In this document: piece after piece, positions 18,251-27,714 of the stretch
Numbering within the stretch: position 1 is the stretch's first letter
How the letters are laid out: every line of letters starts with the position of its first letter
Assembly: GCA_002707365.1 (NCBI GenBank)
Contig: PAMQ01000014.1
Span: forward strand, 100,496 to 164,495
Direction of reading: 5' to 3'
Length of the DNA stretch: 64,000 nt
Source: Trueperaceae bacterium
GTDB taxonomy: Bacteria > Deinococcota > Deinococci > Deinococcales > Trueperaceae
Notes under the pieces: model-generated
The model's database searches: none
What the model saw: the letters and a program-made list of their open reading frames with translations, nothing else
Told to the model about the DNA's origin: nothing
Program-made: the position numbers and the translations under genes

Positions 18251-19165
18251 ATGCAAACTGTTTATGATCGGGATGGCTTTGAGGTTGTGCGGGGCGTTAT
18301 TCCTGTTGGTGATCTTGAGCCGTTGCGTGATCGTATTAGTGATCAGGTGGGGCTTCATGCTAAGCAGCTTCTTGATGAGGGTAAGGTTGATGATCTTTTT
18401 GAGGACCTGCCATTTGGGAAGCGTCTTGCTGCTCTTCATGCGAAGAGTGAGTTGCCGCTTAGGCAGTGGAACGAACCTTTCTTTGGACCTGAACTTCATG
18501 CGCTAATTAATCATTCTGGTATCGCTGAAGCTTTGGAGCCTCACTTGGGCAGTAACGTTAGTTTTAATGGCGATTATCATTTGCGTCCGAAGTTGCCGGA
18601 TAGCGAACGGACTGCTTTTCCGTTGCATCAGGATAGTCAGTATTACGGTCAGGCGTCACGGCGTGCGCATATCGTTACGGTGTGGATCCCGTTGGTAGAT
18701 GTTGATGAGACCAATGGTTGTTTGTACGTCATTCCGGGGAGTCATGAGTGGGAGCTTTTTGGTAGTGCTCGTGATGAACTTGGGAACATGCGGTCTTTTG
18801 AGGATGTTGAGGCTCGTGGTACGCCGGTACCGATCCCGATGGCGTTGGGTGATATTTTGTTGTTTTCTAACATGACTTTTCATGGCAGTAAGGTGAATCG
18901 TTCTAATGGTGTGCGTTGGAGTACCGACATTCGGTATATTCGTACTCCTGGAACGTATGACGCCTCAGATGAAGTTTTGGCTTCAGAGAAGTACATGGTG
19001 GACTTGTTAGCAAAGAACGGTCGACATGCGCCAATGGTGGTCCGGGGTGACGGAACCTCATCCTCTTTCGATCAGTGGAAAGAGAAATCTGAACTACGGC
19101 AAACTGAGGCCAAAACCCGCCGCTCTCATTCCAAAACTACCAGTACTATCGGTGATAAAAGTTAG
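18251..19165 (+). CDS. phytanoyl-CoA dioxygenase (PhyH) family protein 1
   Basis: Fe(II)/2-oxoglutarate-dependent oxygenase, 304 aa. The metal triad is LHQD (His126, Asp128) and FHGS (His211), and the 2-oxoglutarate Arg is in VRWS (about 222). WIPLVDVDETNGCLYVIPGSH is the family core. ATG 18251 starts the homology; an upstream ATG at 18164 adds unrelated residues. Its first 700 nt are strikingly rich in G and T, with most codons ending in T or G (GAT, CGT, GGT, CTT, TTG), while the last 200 nt return to the local style. Substrate unknown; stands alone before an SDR. Confidence 0.9.
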   Translation: MQTVYDRDGFEVVRGVIPVGDLEPLRDRISDQVGLHAKQLLDEGKVDDLFEDLPFGKRLAALHAKSELPLRQWNEPFFGPELHALINHSGIAEALEPHLGSNVSFNGDYHLRPKLPDSERTAFPLHQDSQYYGQASRRAHIVTVWIPLVDVDETNGCLYVIPGSHEWELFGSARDELGNMRSFEDVEARGTPVPIPMALGDILLFSNMTFHGSKVNRSNGVRWSTDIRYIRTPGTYDASDEVLASEKYMVDLLAKNGRHAPMVVRGDGTSSSFDQWKEKSELRQTEAKTRRSHSKTTSTIGDKS

Positions 19166-19476
19166 TAAGCATTATTCTTAGGGTCCTCAATAATCTTGTG
19201 CGCATAAAAACCACTGATTGTTCAGATCGGTAACATGGGTTGGTTAACGATTGGTGATCCTCTAACCATGCTAATTGTTACTGCAAGCTAATCACAAAAA
19301 TCTATCTCAGATCTAAATTCTCACGTAGATTTTCGATTGGATATAATTTTAAGATCAACCGTACAAATTTACGATAACCGACTAAAATGGTAGCGATTTT
19401 AAACACGTTTACTGGAAATGGGAAGTTTTATCCAGCCCTGATATGATGTCGCCAGATGTTAAGGAGGGAACGCGCG
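19166..19476 (+). other. 311-nt intergenic region with a candidate extended -10 promoter
   Basis: No gene seen. TATGAT at 19442-19447 is preceded by TGA (extended -10 pattern TGnTATGAT) and would place transcription start about 20-25 nt before the SDR start. A TATAAT at 19342-19347 has no -35 partner. A loose, interrupted dyad (GTAAC-ATGG ... CCAT-GTTAC) surrounds 19232-19283. Confidence 0.4.
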
Positions 19477-20247
19477 ATGATTCTTGAGGGTAAAACAGCT
19501 TTAGTAACCGGTGGTGGTCACGGCATAGGTCGGGGTCTCTGTCTTGCCCTGGCCAAAGAGGGTGCCAAGGTCGTGATTAACTATTCGCGGGATGATGACG
19601 CTGCTTCGTGGACTAAAAGCTTAATAGAACAGGATGATGGTACAGCTGTGCTTGTCAAGGCCGATGTAGGCTACACAGACCAGTGTCAGGAACTAGTTGA
19701 AAAATCTAACCAGGCGTTTGGACACATCGATATTTTAATTAGCAACGCTGGTATTGGACAACAAAGTAAAATAGTGGATTGCCCCGATGAGGAATGGGAC
19801 CGCGTAATGAACGTAAATCTGAAAGCCACATTTGTTCTCGCACGAGGTCTAATGCCCGGCATGATTGATCGAGAATTTGGGCGAATTGTAACAATCTCAT
19901 CTAATAGCGCTGCCACAGGGACCGCTGGAGCTTCTTTTGTACCGTACGCTACCTCTAAAGGTGCACTGGAAACACTTACAAAAGGAATCGCTGTAGAGGG
20001 CGCTCCTTGGATAACCGCCAATGCGATCTCACCAGGAGGCACCTCTCGTCAAATTGCCTCAGAGCGGGGCGAAGAATGGCCCCCACCACCAGCGATGGAT
20101 GACAAGTTTTTCCTAGGTAGGCGTGTCCTACTGAATCGCATCGGAACCCCGGAAGACGTTGCTGGAGCCATGTTGTTCCTAGTATCGGACTCTGGTTGTT
20201 TCGTTACCGGCCAGAATTTGCATGTCAGTGGTGGCGTGGTGATGTAA
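19477..20247 (+). CDS. SDR family oxidoreductase
   Basis: 256 aa classical SDR. Cofactor motif TGGGHGIGRG (about 11-20), NAGIG near residue 89, catalytic Ser in SSNSAATG, and YATSK (YxxxK). The C terminus DSGCFVTGQNLHVSGGVVM is typical of 3-oxoacyl-reductase-like or sugar dehydrogenase SDRs. ATG 19477 was chosen because AAGGAGG lies 9 nt upstream. Converges with PhyH 2 across 18 nt. Substrate not predictable. Confidence 0.9.
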   Translation: MILEGKTALVTGGGHGIGRGLCLALAKEGAKVVINYSRDDDAASWTKSLIEQDDGTAVLVKADVGYTDQCQELVEKSNQAFGHIDILISNAGIGQQSKIVDCPDEEWDRVMNVNLKATFVLARGLMPGMIDREFGRIVTISSNSAATGTAGASFVPYATSKGALETLTKGIAVEGAPWITANAISPGGTSRQIASERGEEWPPPPAMDDKFFLGRRVLLNRIGTPEDVAGAMLFLVSDSGCFVTGQNLHVSGGVVM

Positions 20248-20265
20248 TGCTGAGACCTATTTAAC

Positions 20266-21186
20266 CTAAACTGGTTTGTATTGATTCTTCTCCCAGTCTG
20301 CGGTAGCTTGCCACTTCTTTAACCATTGACCCCAACTCATTCGTTTCGCAGGATCCTCGCTTTGAGCAACAAAGACAGGGTACCTTTCGTTTACTTCTTC
20401 TCCCATTTGGTGCCAGTCAAACGATTGTCCGGCAGGAGAATACCTTAGGTCAATACTCCAACGGACAGTGTTCGTAGTGTTATTTCCTCCCGTATGCAGT
20501 GTCAGATTATTGAAGATAAGGACGTCGCCCACTGTCATGGGTATTGGGGTGACTTCCCCATAATCGTTGATTGCTCTGATGGGTTGCCATTGTCGATCAT
20601 TGTCTCTTTTGAAGGGAATCGCACCGTGTCGATTACTACCTTTCACCAGTTTCAAGCATCCGTTGGTCTCATCAACATTCACGAGAGGAATCCAAACCGT
20701 TAGGACAGTCTCCGGGGGGTAGCAATTGATAGTAGTGTCCCGGTTATTCTGACCAAGAAAATAGGTACTGTCCTGGTGCCAACGCAAAGGCTTATCAGCT
20801 TTTCCCCTAGTCATACACCGTATCCAGTAGTCTCCATGACCGTTGACTTCTGGCCCTAGAATTAACCCGATCAATTGAGCCAAACGATCGTGTGTGTAGA
20901 GGTCGTAAATTGACGAACTAATTAAGCCCTGTCTCCCACCCCATTGAGAAGGTCGATCTTTAGGTTCAACTAACTGCTGGCTTACAAGTTCCCAGCGGGT
21001 TTCGAAAGAAGCCTCTTCATGAGGGTTATCGATTTTCCCGACTTCGAGTAAATATTGGACTTTCTGATCAACATAGGACTCTATTGTTTTACGTTGTGCC
21101 TCAATAGTTTTTGCGTTAATAAGCTGCGGCACGAGAAGATACCCATCCTGTAGGTACTGTTCCCGGCTGTAACTGCTGAGATTCAT
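20266..21186 (-). CDS. phytanoyl-CoA dioxygenase (PhyH) family protein 2
   Basis: 306 aa Fe(II)/2-oxoglutarate oxygenase. Metal ligands WHQD (His137, Asp139) and LHTGG (His231), and Arg242 in VRWSIDLRY. It shares WIPLVNVDETNGCLKLVKGS with PhyH 1 (both also carry PIPM..GD before the distal His), so these two are the closest pair in the window. ATG 21186 has AGAGGTG about 8 nt upstream; the longer frame from 21225 adds no homology. Divergent from the small membrane protein gene. Confidence 0.9.
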   Translation of the reverse strand: MNLSSYSREQYLQDGYLLVPQLINAKTIEAQRKTIESYVDQKVQYLLEVGKIDNPHEEASFETRWELVSQQLVEPKDRPSQWGGRQGLISSSIYDLYTHDRLAQLIGLILGPEVNGHGDYWIRCMTRGKADKPLRWHQDSTYFLGQNNRDTTINCYPPETVLTVWIPLVNVDETNGCLKLVKGSNRHGAIPFKRDNDRQWQPIRAINDYGEVTPIPMTVGDVLIFNNLTLHTGGNNTTNTVRWSIDLRYSPAGQSFDWHQMGEEVNERYPVFVAQSEDPAKRMSWGQWLKKWQATADWEKNQYKPV

Positions 21187-21296
21187 TACGGCACACCTCT
21201 CGAAACAGCTTACTTGCCTATACACTAACAGTAGTTTAGGCGTTATGTTGCCGGATCGACCATACTTGGTGGTCTCATATCATGTACGATTGAAAC

Positions 21297-21713
21297 GTGA
21301 AGATCTTCCTCACTTTCCTAGTTGCTGTTGTAGCTGTGTTGTTATTGGTAAAGCTTATGGCTTCAATGATGGGTCGTATTACAGAGCGTATTTTGACAGG
21401 CCATTTTCGGGCTCTTGAAGCGATCGTAGAGCTTGACAAAATGCCTCAGGAATGGGGCGATGAGCTTAAGAAGATGGCGGAACAGGGTACGGTGCGAACT
21501 CGTCAAGGTACAAAACGTTGGGAGGATGAAGCTAAGCCATTTCTCATGAAAAAAATGAAGATATTACGGAACCATTTCGAGAAAAGCCGTTTTCTTGAGG
21601 GACCAGAAACACGGCAGATTCTACTAAGTTCACTCGACGAAGTACGTGACCGCTGGAATGATTCAGAGCTTTTAGAGATACTCAAACACTATGATTTAAA
21701 AGTTGACGGTTAG
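21297..21713 (+). CDS. small single-pass membrane protein, function unknown
   Basis: 138 aa. An N-terminal transmembrane helix (about 3-25, FLTFLVAVVAVLLLVKLMASM) is followed by a charged, largely helical cytoplasmic domain (ELDKMPQEWGDELKKMAEQG, EDEAKPFLMKKMKILRNHFEKSR). I do not recognise the family. GTG 21297 lacks a Shine-Dalgarno, but TACGAT ends 6 nt before it, another leaderless-type start. It sits 68 nt upstream of the ABC exporter and may belong to the same unit. Confidence 0.65.
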   Translation: MKIFLTFLVAVVAVLLLVKLMASMMGRITERILTGHFRALEAIVELDKMPQEWGDELKKMAEQGTVRTRQGTKRWEDEAKPFLMKKMKILRNHFEKSRFLEGPETRQILLSSLDEVRDRWNDSELLEILKHYDLKVDG

Positions 21714-21781
21714 TAAAATACTTGCTCATAAGGCTCAGATTAGAGTAAATTTATTTTCGGGGGAATAGTTAATCTGCCGAA

Positions 21782-22783
21782 ATGATACCCAATAATAGAA
21801 GTAAAGAAAAACCAATAATACAAGCGACCGGACTAACAAAGTATTACGGTGAGCATCTTGCTGTTGACGATATTACGTTTTCTGTGCGACAAGGGGAGAT
21901 ACTAGGGTTATTGGGTCCAAATGGTGCCGGCAAGAGTACAACTATAAGAATGATAACGGGTTACTTACGACCCACTGGCGGCAAAATTACTGTTGCGGGT
22001 AATGACATTTTGGAAGAGCCACTTGTTACCAAGCAATCGATAGGTTATCTTCCTGAGTCAGCTCCGGTATACCCAGAAATGCTGGCCTATGAATATTTGC
22101 GCTATGTTGCGCGAATTCGCAACGTCCCAGGAGAACAAATTTCGGATGAAATTAGAAGAGTAGCTGGTCTGTGTGGTTTGAATCCTGTTATGCACCAGGC
22201 GTTCACCGAGCTTTCTCGTGGGTACCGTCAGCGTGTTGGTCTAGCGCATGCAATAATCGGTGACCCCGAAATTCTTATTCTTGACGAGCCAACTTCAGGG
22301 CTCGACCCCAACCAGATTGTTGAGATCCGGTCTTTCATCAAGGACATTGGTAAAGAGAAGACTGTCATTTTCTCGAGTCACATTTTAAGTGAAGTGGAAG
22401 CAATCTGTGACCGAATAGTGATCATCCACCAAGGCAAGATTGCAGCTGATAGCTCACCAGCAGCGCTTAAACGTTCTATGCGTGGCAACATGGTACTTGT
22501 TGTTACTCTCGTAAATGCTCGGTTTCCAGACGTTCAAGCTGGCCTCGCAGCTTTGTCTGGCGTTTCAAACGTTGAGCGCGTAACCGATCAGGGTTCTGCG
22601 AGTGATGGGTCTCTTACCGTTCGAATTGTGTGTAACGAGGAATCACGACGAGAGGTATATCGCCGGATTCGTTCAGCTGATTGGATCATCATGGAACTTA
22701 GGGTCGAGCAGAACTCAATGGAAGATGCGTTCCGGGAGTTTACTGGCCATAGTCGCGTTAAGGGGAAAATTAATGGGCGTTAA
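21782..22783 (+). CDS. ABC transporter ATP-binding protein (GldA-like)
   Basis: 333 aa. Walker A GPNGAGKSTT (about 46-55), Q-loop at LPESAPVYPEM, signature LSRGYRQRVGLAHA, Walker B LILDEPTSGLDP, and switch His in SSHILSEVE. The ABC-2 type ATPase subgroup GldA has this exact LPE..PVYPEM pattern. It overlaps the next gene by 11 nt and works with that permease, either in export or in surface-organelle assembly. Confidence 0.88.
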   Translation: MIPNNRSKEKPIIQATGLTKYYGEHLAVDDITFSVRQGEILGLLGPNGAGKSTTIRMITGYLRPTGGKITVAGNDILEEPLVTKQSIGYLPESAPVYPEMLAYEYLRYVARIRNVPGEQISDEIRRVAGLCGLNPVMHQAFTELSRGYRQRVGLAHAIIGDPEILILDEPTSGLDPNQIVEIRSFIKDIGKEKTVIFSSHILSEVEAICDRIVIIHQGKIAADSSPAALKRSMRGNMVLVVTLVNARFPDVQAGLAALSGVSNVERVTDQGSASDGSLTVRIVCNEESRREVYRRIRSADWIIMELRVEQNSMEDAFREFTGHSRVKGKINGR

Positions 22784-25640
22784 TCCTTTGTTGGTCTTCC
22801 GTCGTGAACTCCGCGGCTATTTCTTATCTCCAATCGCTTATATCGTTATTTCAGCTTTCCTTATTGTTATAGGTTGGTTTTTCTTTTCACCATTTTTTTT
22901 GGAAGATCGTGCGGATCTCCGTAAGTTCTTCTCGCTTTTGCCTTTAATTCTCTCATTCGTAACTCCGGCAGTAACTATGAGGCTTTTTAGCGAGGAATAC
23001 CGTGGTGGTACCTACGAGATTACACGTACCCTTCCCATCTCAATATTTGCCACGATCGCGGGAAAATTTTTGGCTGCATTAACACTGATGGCCTTCATGC
23101 TTCTACCAACTGTTTCGTACGCAATTTTCGTTGCAAACATGGGTGATCTAGATTGGGGACCTGTGATCGGGGGTTATGTAGGCGCGCTTCTCCTGAGTGC
23201 TGCTTACACAGCGATCGGCCTTTTTGCTTCGTCTCTAACGAAAAATCAGATTGTAGGGTATGTGGTCGGGATAGCTTTGGCGTTCTTCTTCACCCTAATT
23301 GACCGGTCGTTACTATTTCTGCCAGGTAACCTTGCCGGTTTCTTTCAGTACCTTTCCGCTGATTTTCATTTCCAAAATGTTGCACGCGGTGTTTTTGATG
23401 TTCGCGACTTAATTTATTTTGTGACACTTACTGCTTTCGGTCTTTACGCCTCGTTATTGGTACTAACGAGACCTAGCTTTCGTGGTCAAGATCGAGTCAC
23501 ACTAGGCTTAATGATGGGAGCCCATGGCTCCTTTATCGCATTTTTTGTGGTACTTCATTTGGCTTCGGCAGGTTTTGGTGCCCGGGTTGATTTGACTGAA
23601 GACCGGATACATTCGCTTTCCCCCGTTAGCCGAGACACCATTGCAGCGTTACGCGAGCCAGTAACTGTACGAGCATTCTTTTCAAGTAATTTACCTGCAC
23701 CGTTCAACAACGTTGAGCAAAGCCTGCGGGATCTTCTCGGTAGTTTTGCCCTTAAAAACCCAAAGAATTTTAATTTTGCGTTTCATACTATGACTAAACC
23801 TGAGGAATCCTTAAATTCAAGTACTGATGAAAACATTGGCGAGAACGAGCAATTAGCTTTGCAATACACAATCTTGCCGATACAAGTTCAACAGGTTGAA
23901 GCAGACGAAATCAAACTCATCAATGCCTATATGGGAGTAACGGTAATTTACGGTGATAAGGCCCACACTCTTGGGGCGGTTACCTCAACTGAGCAACTTG
24001 AATACGAATTGATTACTGCTATTCGTAAACTAACAGAGCGCTCTTCAGCGCTTCTGTCTCGCGACAAACCTATAAAAATTGATCTTTATCTTTCCTCGGT
24101 ACTTGATGAATTATCAGAAGATTTTAGGGAACTTCGTCTGGCTGTGCGAGGCTTCGTCGACAAACTTAACCCTGATTATTACAACAAACTAGTTTTCGAA
24201 AATTATGACCCAACTAGCGACACAGCTGCTCTCGCCAGAGCCCGAGATTTAGGGCTTCCTGCTCTTGGAATTGGGAGGCAAGACGGTACTGGTGGAAGTG
24301 ACGAAGTTTATGTAACTATCGTGATCGATGATGGGCGAGAGGCCGCCCGAATCAACCTTGTTCGTCAAGGGGACCAAGGGTTTGGCATTGTCGATGCTGG
24401 GACGCTCCAGCGAGAGTTAGAAGTCAATATAGACGCACTGCTTTCTACCCAACTAAAAATTGGTTATGTGGTGGGTAAAGGAAATCCACCGTTCCGTGGT
24501 TTCGGTAATGCTCCACGAGATTCAGTTGATGTGATACCTGACCTAGTTAACTTCCATAAGGTAGTGACACGTGAGTACGACATTGACGGGTTTTATGCTA
24601 ATAACGGAGTGCCCGATGGCTTGCAAGCCGCTCTGCTGGTGGGACCTCGTGAAGAGTTTAGTGACTATGAGCTGTTTCAATTGGATCAGTATCTGATGCG
24701 CGGGGGCTCTCTCGTAATGTTTTTAGATGCTTTTGACTTAGCTGTCCAAGGGAACGCTTCGAGATACTTCCTCAGACAAACCGGGATTGAGAAGCTAATT
24801 GAGCATTATGGTGTGCGTTTGCTACCGGGCCAACTTTTAGACGAACGATCTTACGTGGTTAATGAAATTCAGGAAAACGGGATTGCGGTTCAGATTCCAA
24901 TCTATGGCGCTCCAGATATTGGGAAGTCGCAGCTTAATCAAAAGTTTCCGTTTATGCGGAATATAGACAACATGGTTTTGCTGAATGTTTCCGCTCTTGA
25001 GCTCATAGAAGATTTGCCTGAAGGAGTTACTGCCCATTCGCTAATTTCCTCCTCACCAGACGCCTGGGTGATTGACGATCCTAGGTTTGCGGATCCTTTG
25101 ACTGCCCAGCCACCAAGTGACGAACTGAAGTCACAATACGGGATAGCGTACTTATTAGAGGGTGAGTTTCAGAGCTACTTTGCTGACAGACCACTACCAT
25201 CACCAATAGAAACAGTGGGCTCTGCTGGAGGAGAAGAAAGCGCGAAGAATGATAATCAATACCTCCTAGATGACGATCTTTTTTCCGCATACCAAGATTT
25301 TCTGCCCCGCGGTAGTGGAGGCAAACTATTTGTAATGGGATCTTCTATGACCTTTAACAGTTCTTTAATTGATGCCGAAGGACGTTCCCCCGTTGCTCTT
25401 TTTGTCCAAAACACCATTGATTTTATGAATGGTCGTGAAGGTGTAGCAGAAATGCGGGCTAAGGGTACACGTATTCGATCCCTGGACGAAACGACACCCT
25501 TCATCAGAGCTCTGACCAAGTACGTCAACATAGCTGGGCTACCTATCCTAGTTATGATCGCTGGTCTCATTGTTTGGTTTTTGCATCGTGCACGCAGACG
25601 AAGAATATACAGAATGTTTGCGGGTGATACTCGTGAATAG
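22773..25640 (+). CDS. fused ABC-2 permease and GldG-like extracytoplasmic domain protein
   Basis: 955 aa from ATG 22773, which lies inside the end of the ATPase gene with AGGGG upstream. Residues about 1-245 form six membrane segments of the ABC-2/GldF type (FRRELRGYFLSPIAYIVISAFL at the start). The rest resembles GldG: ARVDLTEDRIHSLSPVSRDTIAALREPVTVRAFFS (about 270-305), a long extracytoplasmic domain, and a final helix near the C terminus with an Arg-rich tail. In Bacteroidetes GldF and GldG are separate; the fusion is common elsewhere. Substrate unknown. Confidence 0.85.
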   Translation: MGVNPLLVFRRELRGYFLSPIAYIVISAFLIVIGWFFFSPFFLEDRADLRKFFSLLPLILSFVTPAVTMRLFSEEYRGGTYEITRTLPISIFATIAGKFLAALTLMAFMLLPTVSYAIFVANMGDLDWGPVIGGYVGALLLSAAYTAIGLFASSLTKNQIVGYVVGIALAFFFTLIDRSLLFLPGNLAGFFQYLSADFHFQNVARGVFDVRDLIYFVTLTAFGLYASLLVLTRPSFRGQDRVTLGLMMGAHGSFIAFFVVLHLASAGFGARVDLTEDRIHSLSPVSRDTIAALREPVTVRAFFSSNLPAPFNNVEQSLRDLLGSFALKNPKNFNFAFHTMTKPEESLNSSTDENIGENEQLALQYTILPIQVQQVEADEIKLINAYMGVTVIYGDKAHTLGAVTSTEQLEYELITAIRKLTERSSALLSRDKPIKIDLYLSSVLDELSEDFRELRLAVRGFVDKLNPDYYNKLVFENYDPTSDTAALARARDLGLPALGIGRQDGTGGSDEVYVTIVIDDGREAARINLVRQGDQGFGIVDAGTLQRELEVNIDALLSTQLKIGYVVGKGNPPFRGFGNAPRDSVDVIPDLVNFHKVVTREYDIDGFYANNGVPDGLQAALLVGPREEFSDYELFQLDQYLMRGGSLVMFLDAFDLAVQGNASRYFLRQTGIEKLIEHYGVRLLPGQLLDERSYVVNEIQENGIAVQIPIYGAPDIGKSQLNQKFPFMRNIDNMVLLNVSALELIEDLPEGVTAHSLISSSPDAWVIDDPRFADPLTAQPPSDELKSQYGIAYLLEGEFQSYFADRPLPSPIETVGSAGGEESAKNDNQYLLDDDLFSAYQDFLPRGSGGKLFVMGSSMTFNSSLIDAEGRSPVALFVQNTIDFMNGREGVAEMRAKGTRIRSLDETTPFIRALTKYVNIAGLPILVMIAGLIVWFLHRARRRRIYRMFAGDTRE

Positions 25641-26556
25641 TGTACATAGAAGTTATCTAACTTCCATAATCCTTTTTAGCATAGCTAGTTTAGTGGTAGT
25701 TGCTTTCTTGGTTTTCCGTCCTACTGACAGGATTTCTTACGAACTGCCGGTTCTTAAGGATTTTGGACGCGACGAAATTAGCGTCATCACCATAGAGAGG
25801 ACGAATAAACGGGTAAGTCTTACTCGCCTCGGGAACCAATGGAGTGTTGCGCCAGGTGATTATGAGGCCGACAGTACAGCGATAAACTTTGTCTTGGATA
25901 CCTTGATGGATTTTGATATCACTGAGGTAGTTTCATTCTCGGATGAACCCAAACGCTATAATCTGGACCCAGACAGTCTACTTCGTGTCACAGTCGAGGG
26001 AAGTTCCGAAGTATTACTTAACATAGATGTGGGTAGTCGGGCTGGGACATTCGGACATACTTTTGTTAGGATTCCAGGACAGGATCAAATTTTTCAAGGT
26101 GTTGGTGACTTACGTAACGTGTTCGACAGGGACCTGGATACCTACCGTAACAAGACCGTAATGGACTTTGACCCAAACACGATAAGAGCTATCACTGTCA
26201 CGCAAGTGCTGCCACCCCAAGAGCCCCGGAGAATACATGTAGTTAGATCACTAAATGGTTGGGAGTACCTAGAAAGTGAGCACGATTTAGGAATAGGACT
26301 CAACCCTCTTAATCCAGCAGAAATTGAATCGGCTCTACGGTTTTTAGGAGCTTTACCAGCGTATCGTTACCGGTATGGTGACTCCCCAACGGGTAGTCCG
26401 TGGTTGACGGTTACGTTAGAGGGTAATCAAACCTACACCCTAGAGCTTTTTTCTAATGAAGACAATGTATTCCCAGCTAAGAGCTCTGGATCCCAATACT
26501 GGTTCGATATGTTTGAATTCCAAGCAGACATGATTTCAAAACCATTCGGGTTCTGA
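25633..26556 (+). CDS. DUF4340-type membrane-anchored protein
   Basis: 307 aa. An N-terminal transmembrane helix (LTSIILFSIASLVVVAFLVF, about 9-28) precedes two repeats of a beta-rich module (ISVITIERTNKRVSLTRLGNQWSV and IRAITVTQVL...RIHVVRSLNGWEYL). This is the usual third partner of GldA/GldFG-like loci. I place the start at GTG 25633, overlapping the upstream stop by 8 nt; GTG 25624 is also possible. Probably part of the same envelope complex. Confidence 0.78.
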   Translation: MNSVHRSYLTSIILFSIASLVVVAFLVFRPTDRISYELPVLKDFGRDEISVITIERTNKRVSLTRLGNQWSVAPGDYEADSTAINFVLDTLMDFDITEVVSFSDEPKRYNLDPDSLLRVTVEGSSEVLLNIDVGSRAGTFGHTFVRIPGQDQIFQGVGDLRNVFDRDLDTYRNKTVMDFDPNTIRAITVTQVLPPQEPRRIHVVRSLNGWEYLESEHDLGIGLNPLNPAEIESALRFLGALPAYRYRYGDSPTGSPWLTVTLEGNQTYTLELFSNEDNVFPAKSSGSQYWFDMFEFQADMISKPFGF

Positions 26557-26693
26557 TAACAGATCCCGAAAACCTTTGAGGCCTGTGGGATAATAGGAAG
26601 TGAGTGTTGACACACAAAGCTAGCCTATAGTCTCGAAAAATCATCTGGTCAGTCCCGTAGGTACCTGTTAAGCAGCATTTTGAGGAGGCAACA

Positions 26694-27689
26694 ATGGCGC
26701 TAGTCAGAATGGCTCAGTACGGTACAAAACACCCACACGCATCTGGAAAACTAAAGGCTATGTTGCAGGATCTTTCTATAGAATTAGTTGGGGTGTATGA
26801 GGAAGATCCCCAACAGCTGGCGAAGGTAAAAGATGAAGAAGCTTATCAAGGTCTACATTGGTACGAGGATCTAAGCGACATGTTAAGCGACTCTAGCATC
26901 GTAGCGGTGGCTGCTGAGGGCGCTAACCACGAAAATTTAGGTTATACAGAAGCCTGCATTGAGGCTGGTAAGCATGTCTGGTGCGACAAGCCTGCAGGTG
27001 AAGACCAAATCCGCTGGCAGCGTGTTGTGAAAAGGGCCGAGGAAGCAGATCTTCACATACAACTGGGTTACATGTACCGATACCATTATGGTTTTCAACA
27101 AATTGCAGGCTGGGCTAAAGCAGGTGTCCTTGGGGAACTTGTTGAAGTGCGAGCTCGGATCGGAACGAACACTCCAGCTCAGCATCGCCGCGAACTGAGT
27201 CGCTATCGGGGTGGAATATTCTTTGAACTTGCTGGTCACGCAGTAGACCAGGTTGTATGGCTTTTGGGTCGTCCACAAAAGATCACGACTTTTCTTCGTA
27301 ACGATAGCCCCGATGTTCCTGGTTTTGTTGATAATACTCTAGCCGTTTACGAGTACGAACGTGCTTTTGGAATGATAGACATGTCTGCTCTTGAACCGAG
27401 TCCCCCAGCCAGACGGTTCGAGGTTTATGGCACACGAGGGAGTGCGATAATGCAGCCATTTGACAATGCCAAGGGTATTCGTCTTTGTCTGACGGAAGCA
27501 CAAGCTGGTTTCGTTAAGGGTGAGCAGATAGTCCCCATAGAACCCCAAACCAGACAAGAGCTATATAACCGCGCCTTAGGCGCCTTCACCGGAACGATTT
27601 TAGGACAACAAGAGTCCGATCGGTCTTTTGACCACGAGCTAATTGCTCAGGAGACATTACTACGTACGACCGGGCACTTGACGCTATGA
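26694..27689 (+). CDS. Gfo/Idh/MocA family protein 1 (atypical nucleotide loop)
   Basis: 331 aa. Overall Gfo/Idh/MocA architecture: N-terminal Rossmann-like domain, VWCDKPAGED (the family's EKP position as DKP, about 99-108), then ARIGTNTP and GGIFFELAGHAVDQVVWLLG with the catalytic-type His. The glycine motif is missing: the first loop reads MAQYGTKHPHA instead of GxGxxG. ATG 26694 follows GAGGAGGC with a 5-nt spacer. First gene of a six-gene plus-strand cluster; NAD(P) binding should be verified before calling it a dehydrogenase. Confidence 0.85.
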   Translation: MALVRMAQYGTKHPHASGKLKAMLQDLSIELVGVYEEDPQQLAKVKDEEAYQGLHWYEDLSDMLSDSSIVAVAAEGANHENLGYTEACIEAGKHVWCDKPAGEDQIRWQRVVKRAEEADLHIQLGYMYRYHYGFQQIAGWAKAGVLGELVEVRARIGTNTPAQHRRELSRYRGGIFFELAGHAVDQVVWLLGRPQKITTFLRNDSPDVPGFVDNTLAVYEYERAFGMIDMSALEPSPPARRFEVYGTRGSAIMQPFDNAKGIRLCLTEAQAGFVKGEQIVPIEPQTRQELYNRALGAFTGTILGQQESDRSFDHELIAQETLLRTTGHLTL

Positions 27690-27714
27690 AACCTGCCTTA
27701 AGGAGTAGGTTACT

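Noticed and set aside
18224..18883. Minus-strand frames opposite PhyH 1
   Set aside because: They arise from the G/T-rich coding strand of PhyH 1 and have low-complexity, Lys/Ile/Asn-rich products.
22602..22772. 57-residue N-terminal extension of the ABC permease
   Set aside because: It overlaps the ATPase gene in another frame; the permease homology and a ribosome binding site point to ATG 22773.
26607..26631. TTGACA ... TATAGT as promoter of the Gfo/Idh plus-strand cluster
   Set aside because: The spacer is only 13 nt, too short for a normal sigma-70 promoter.
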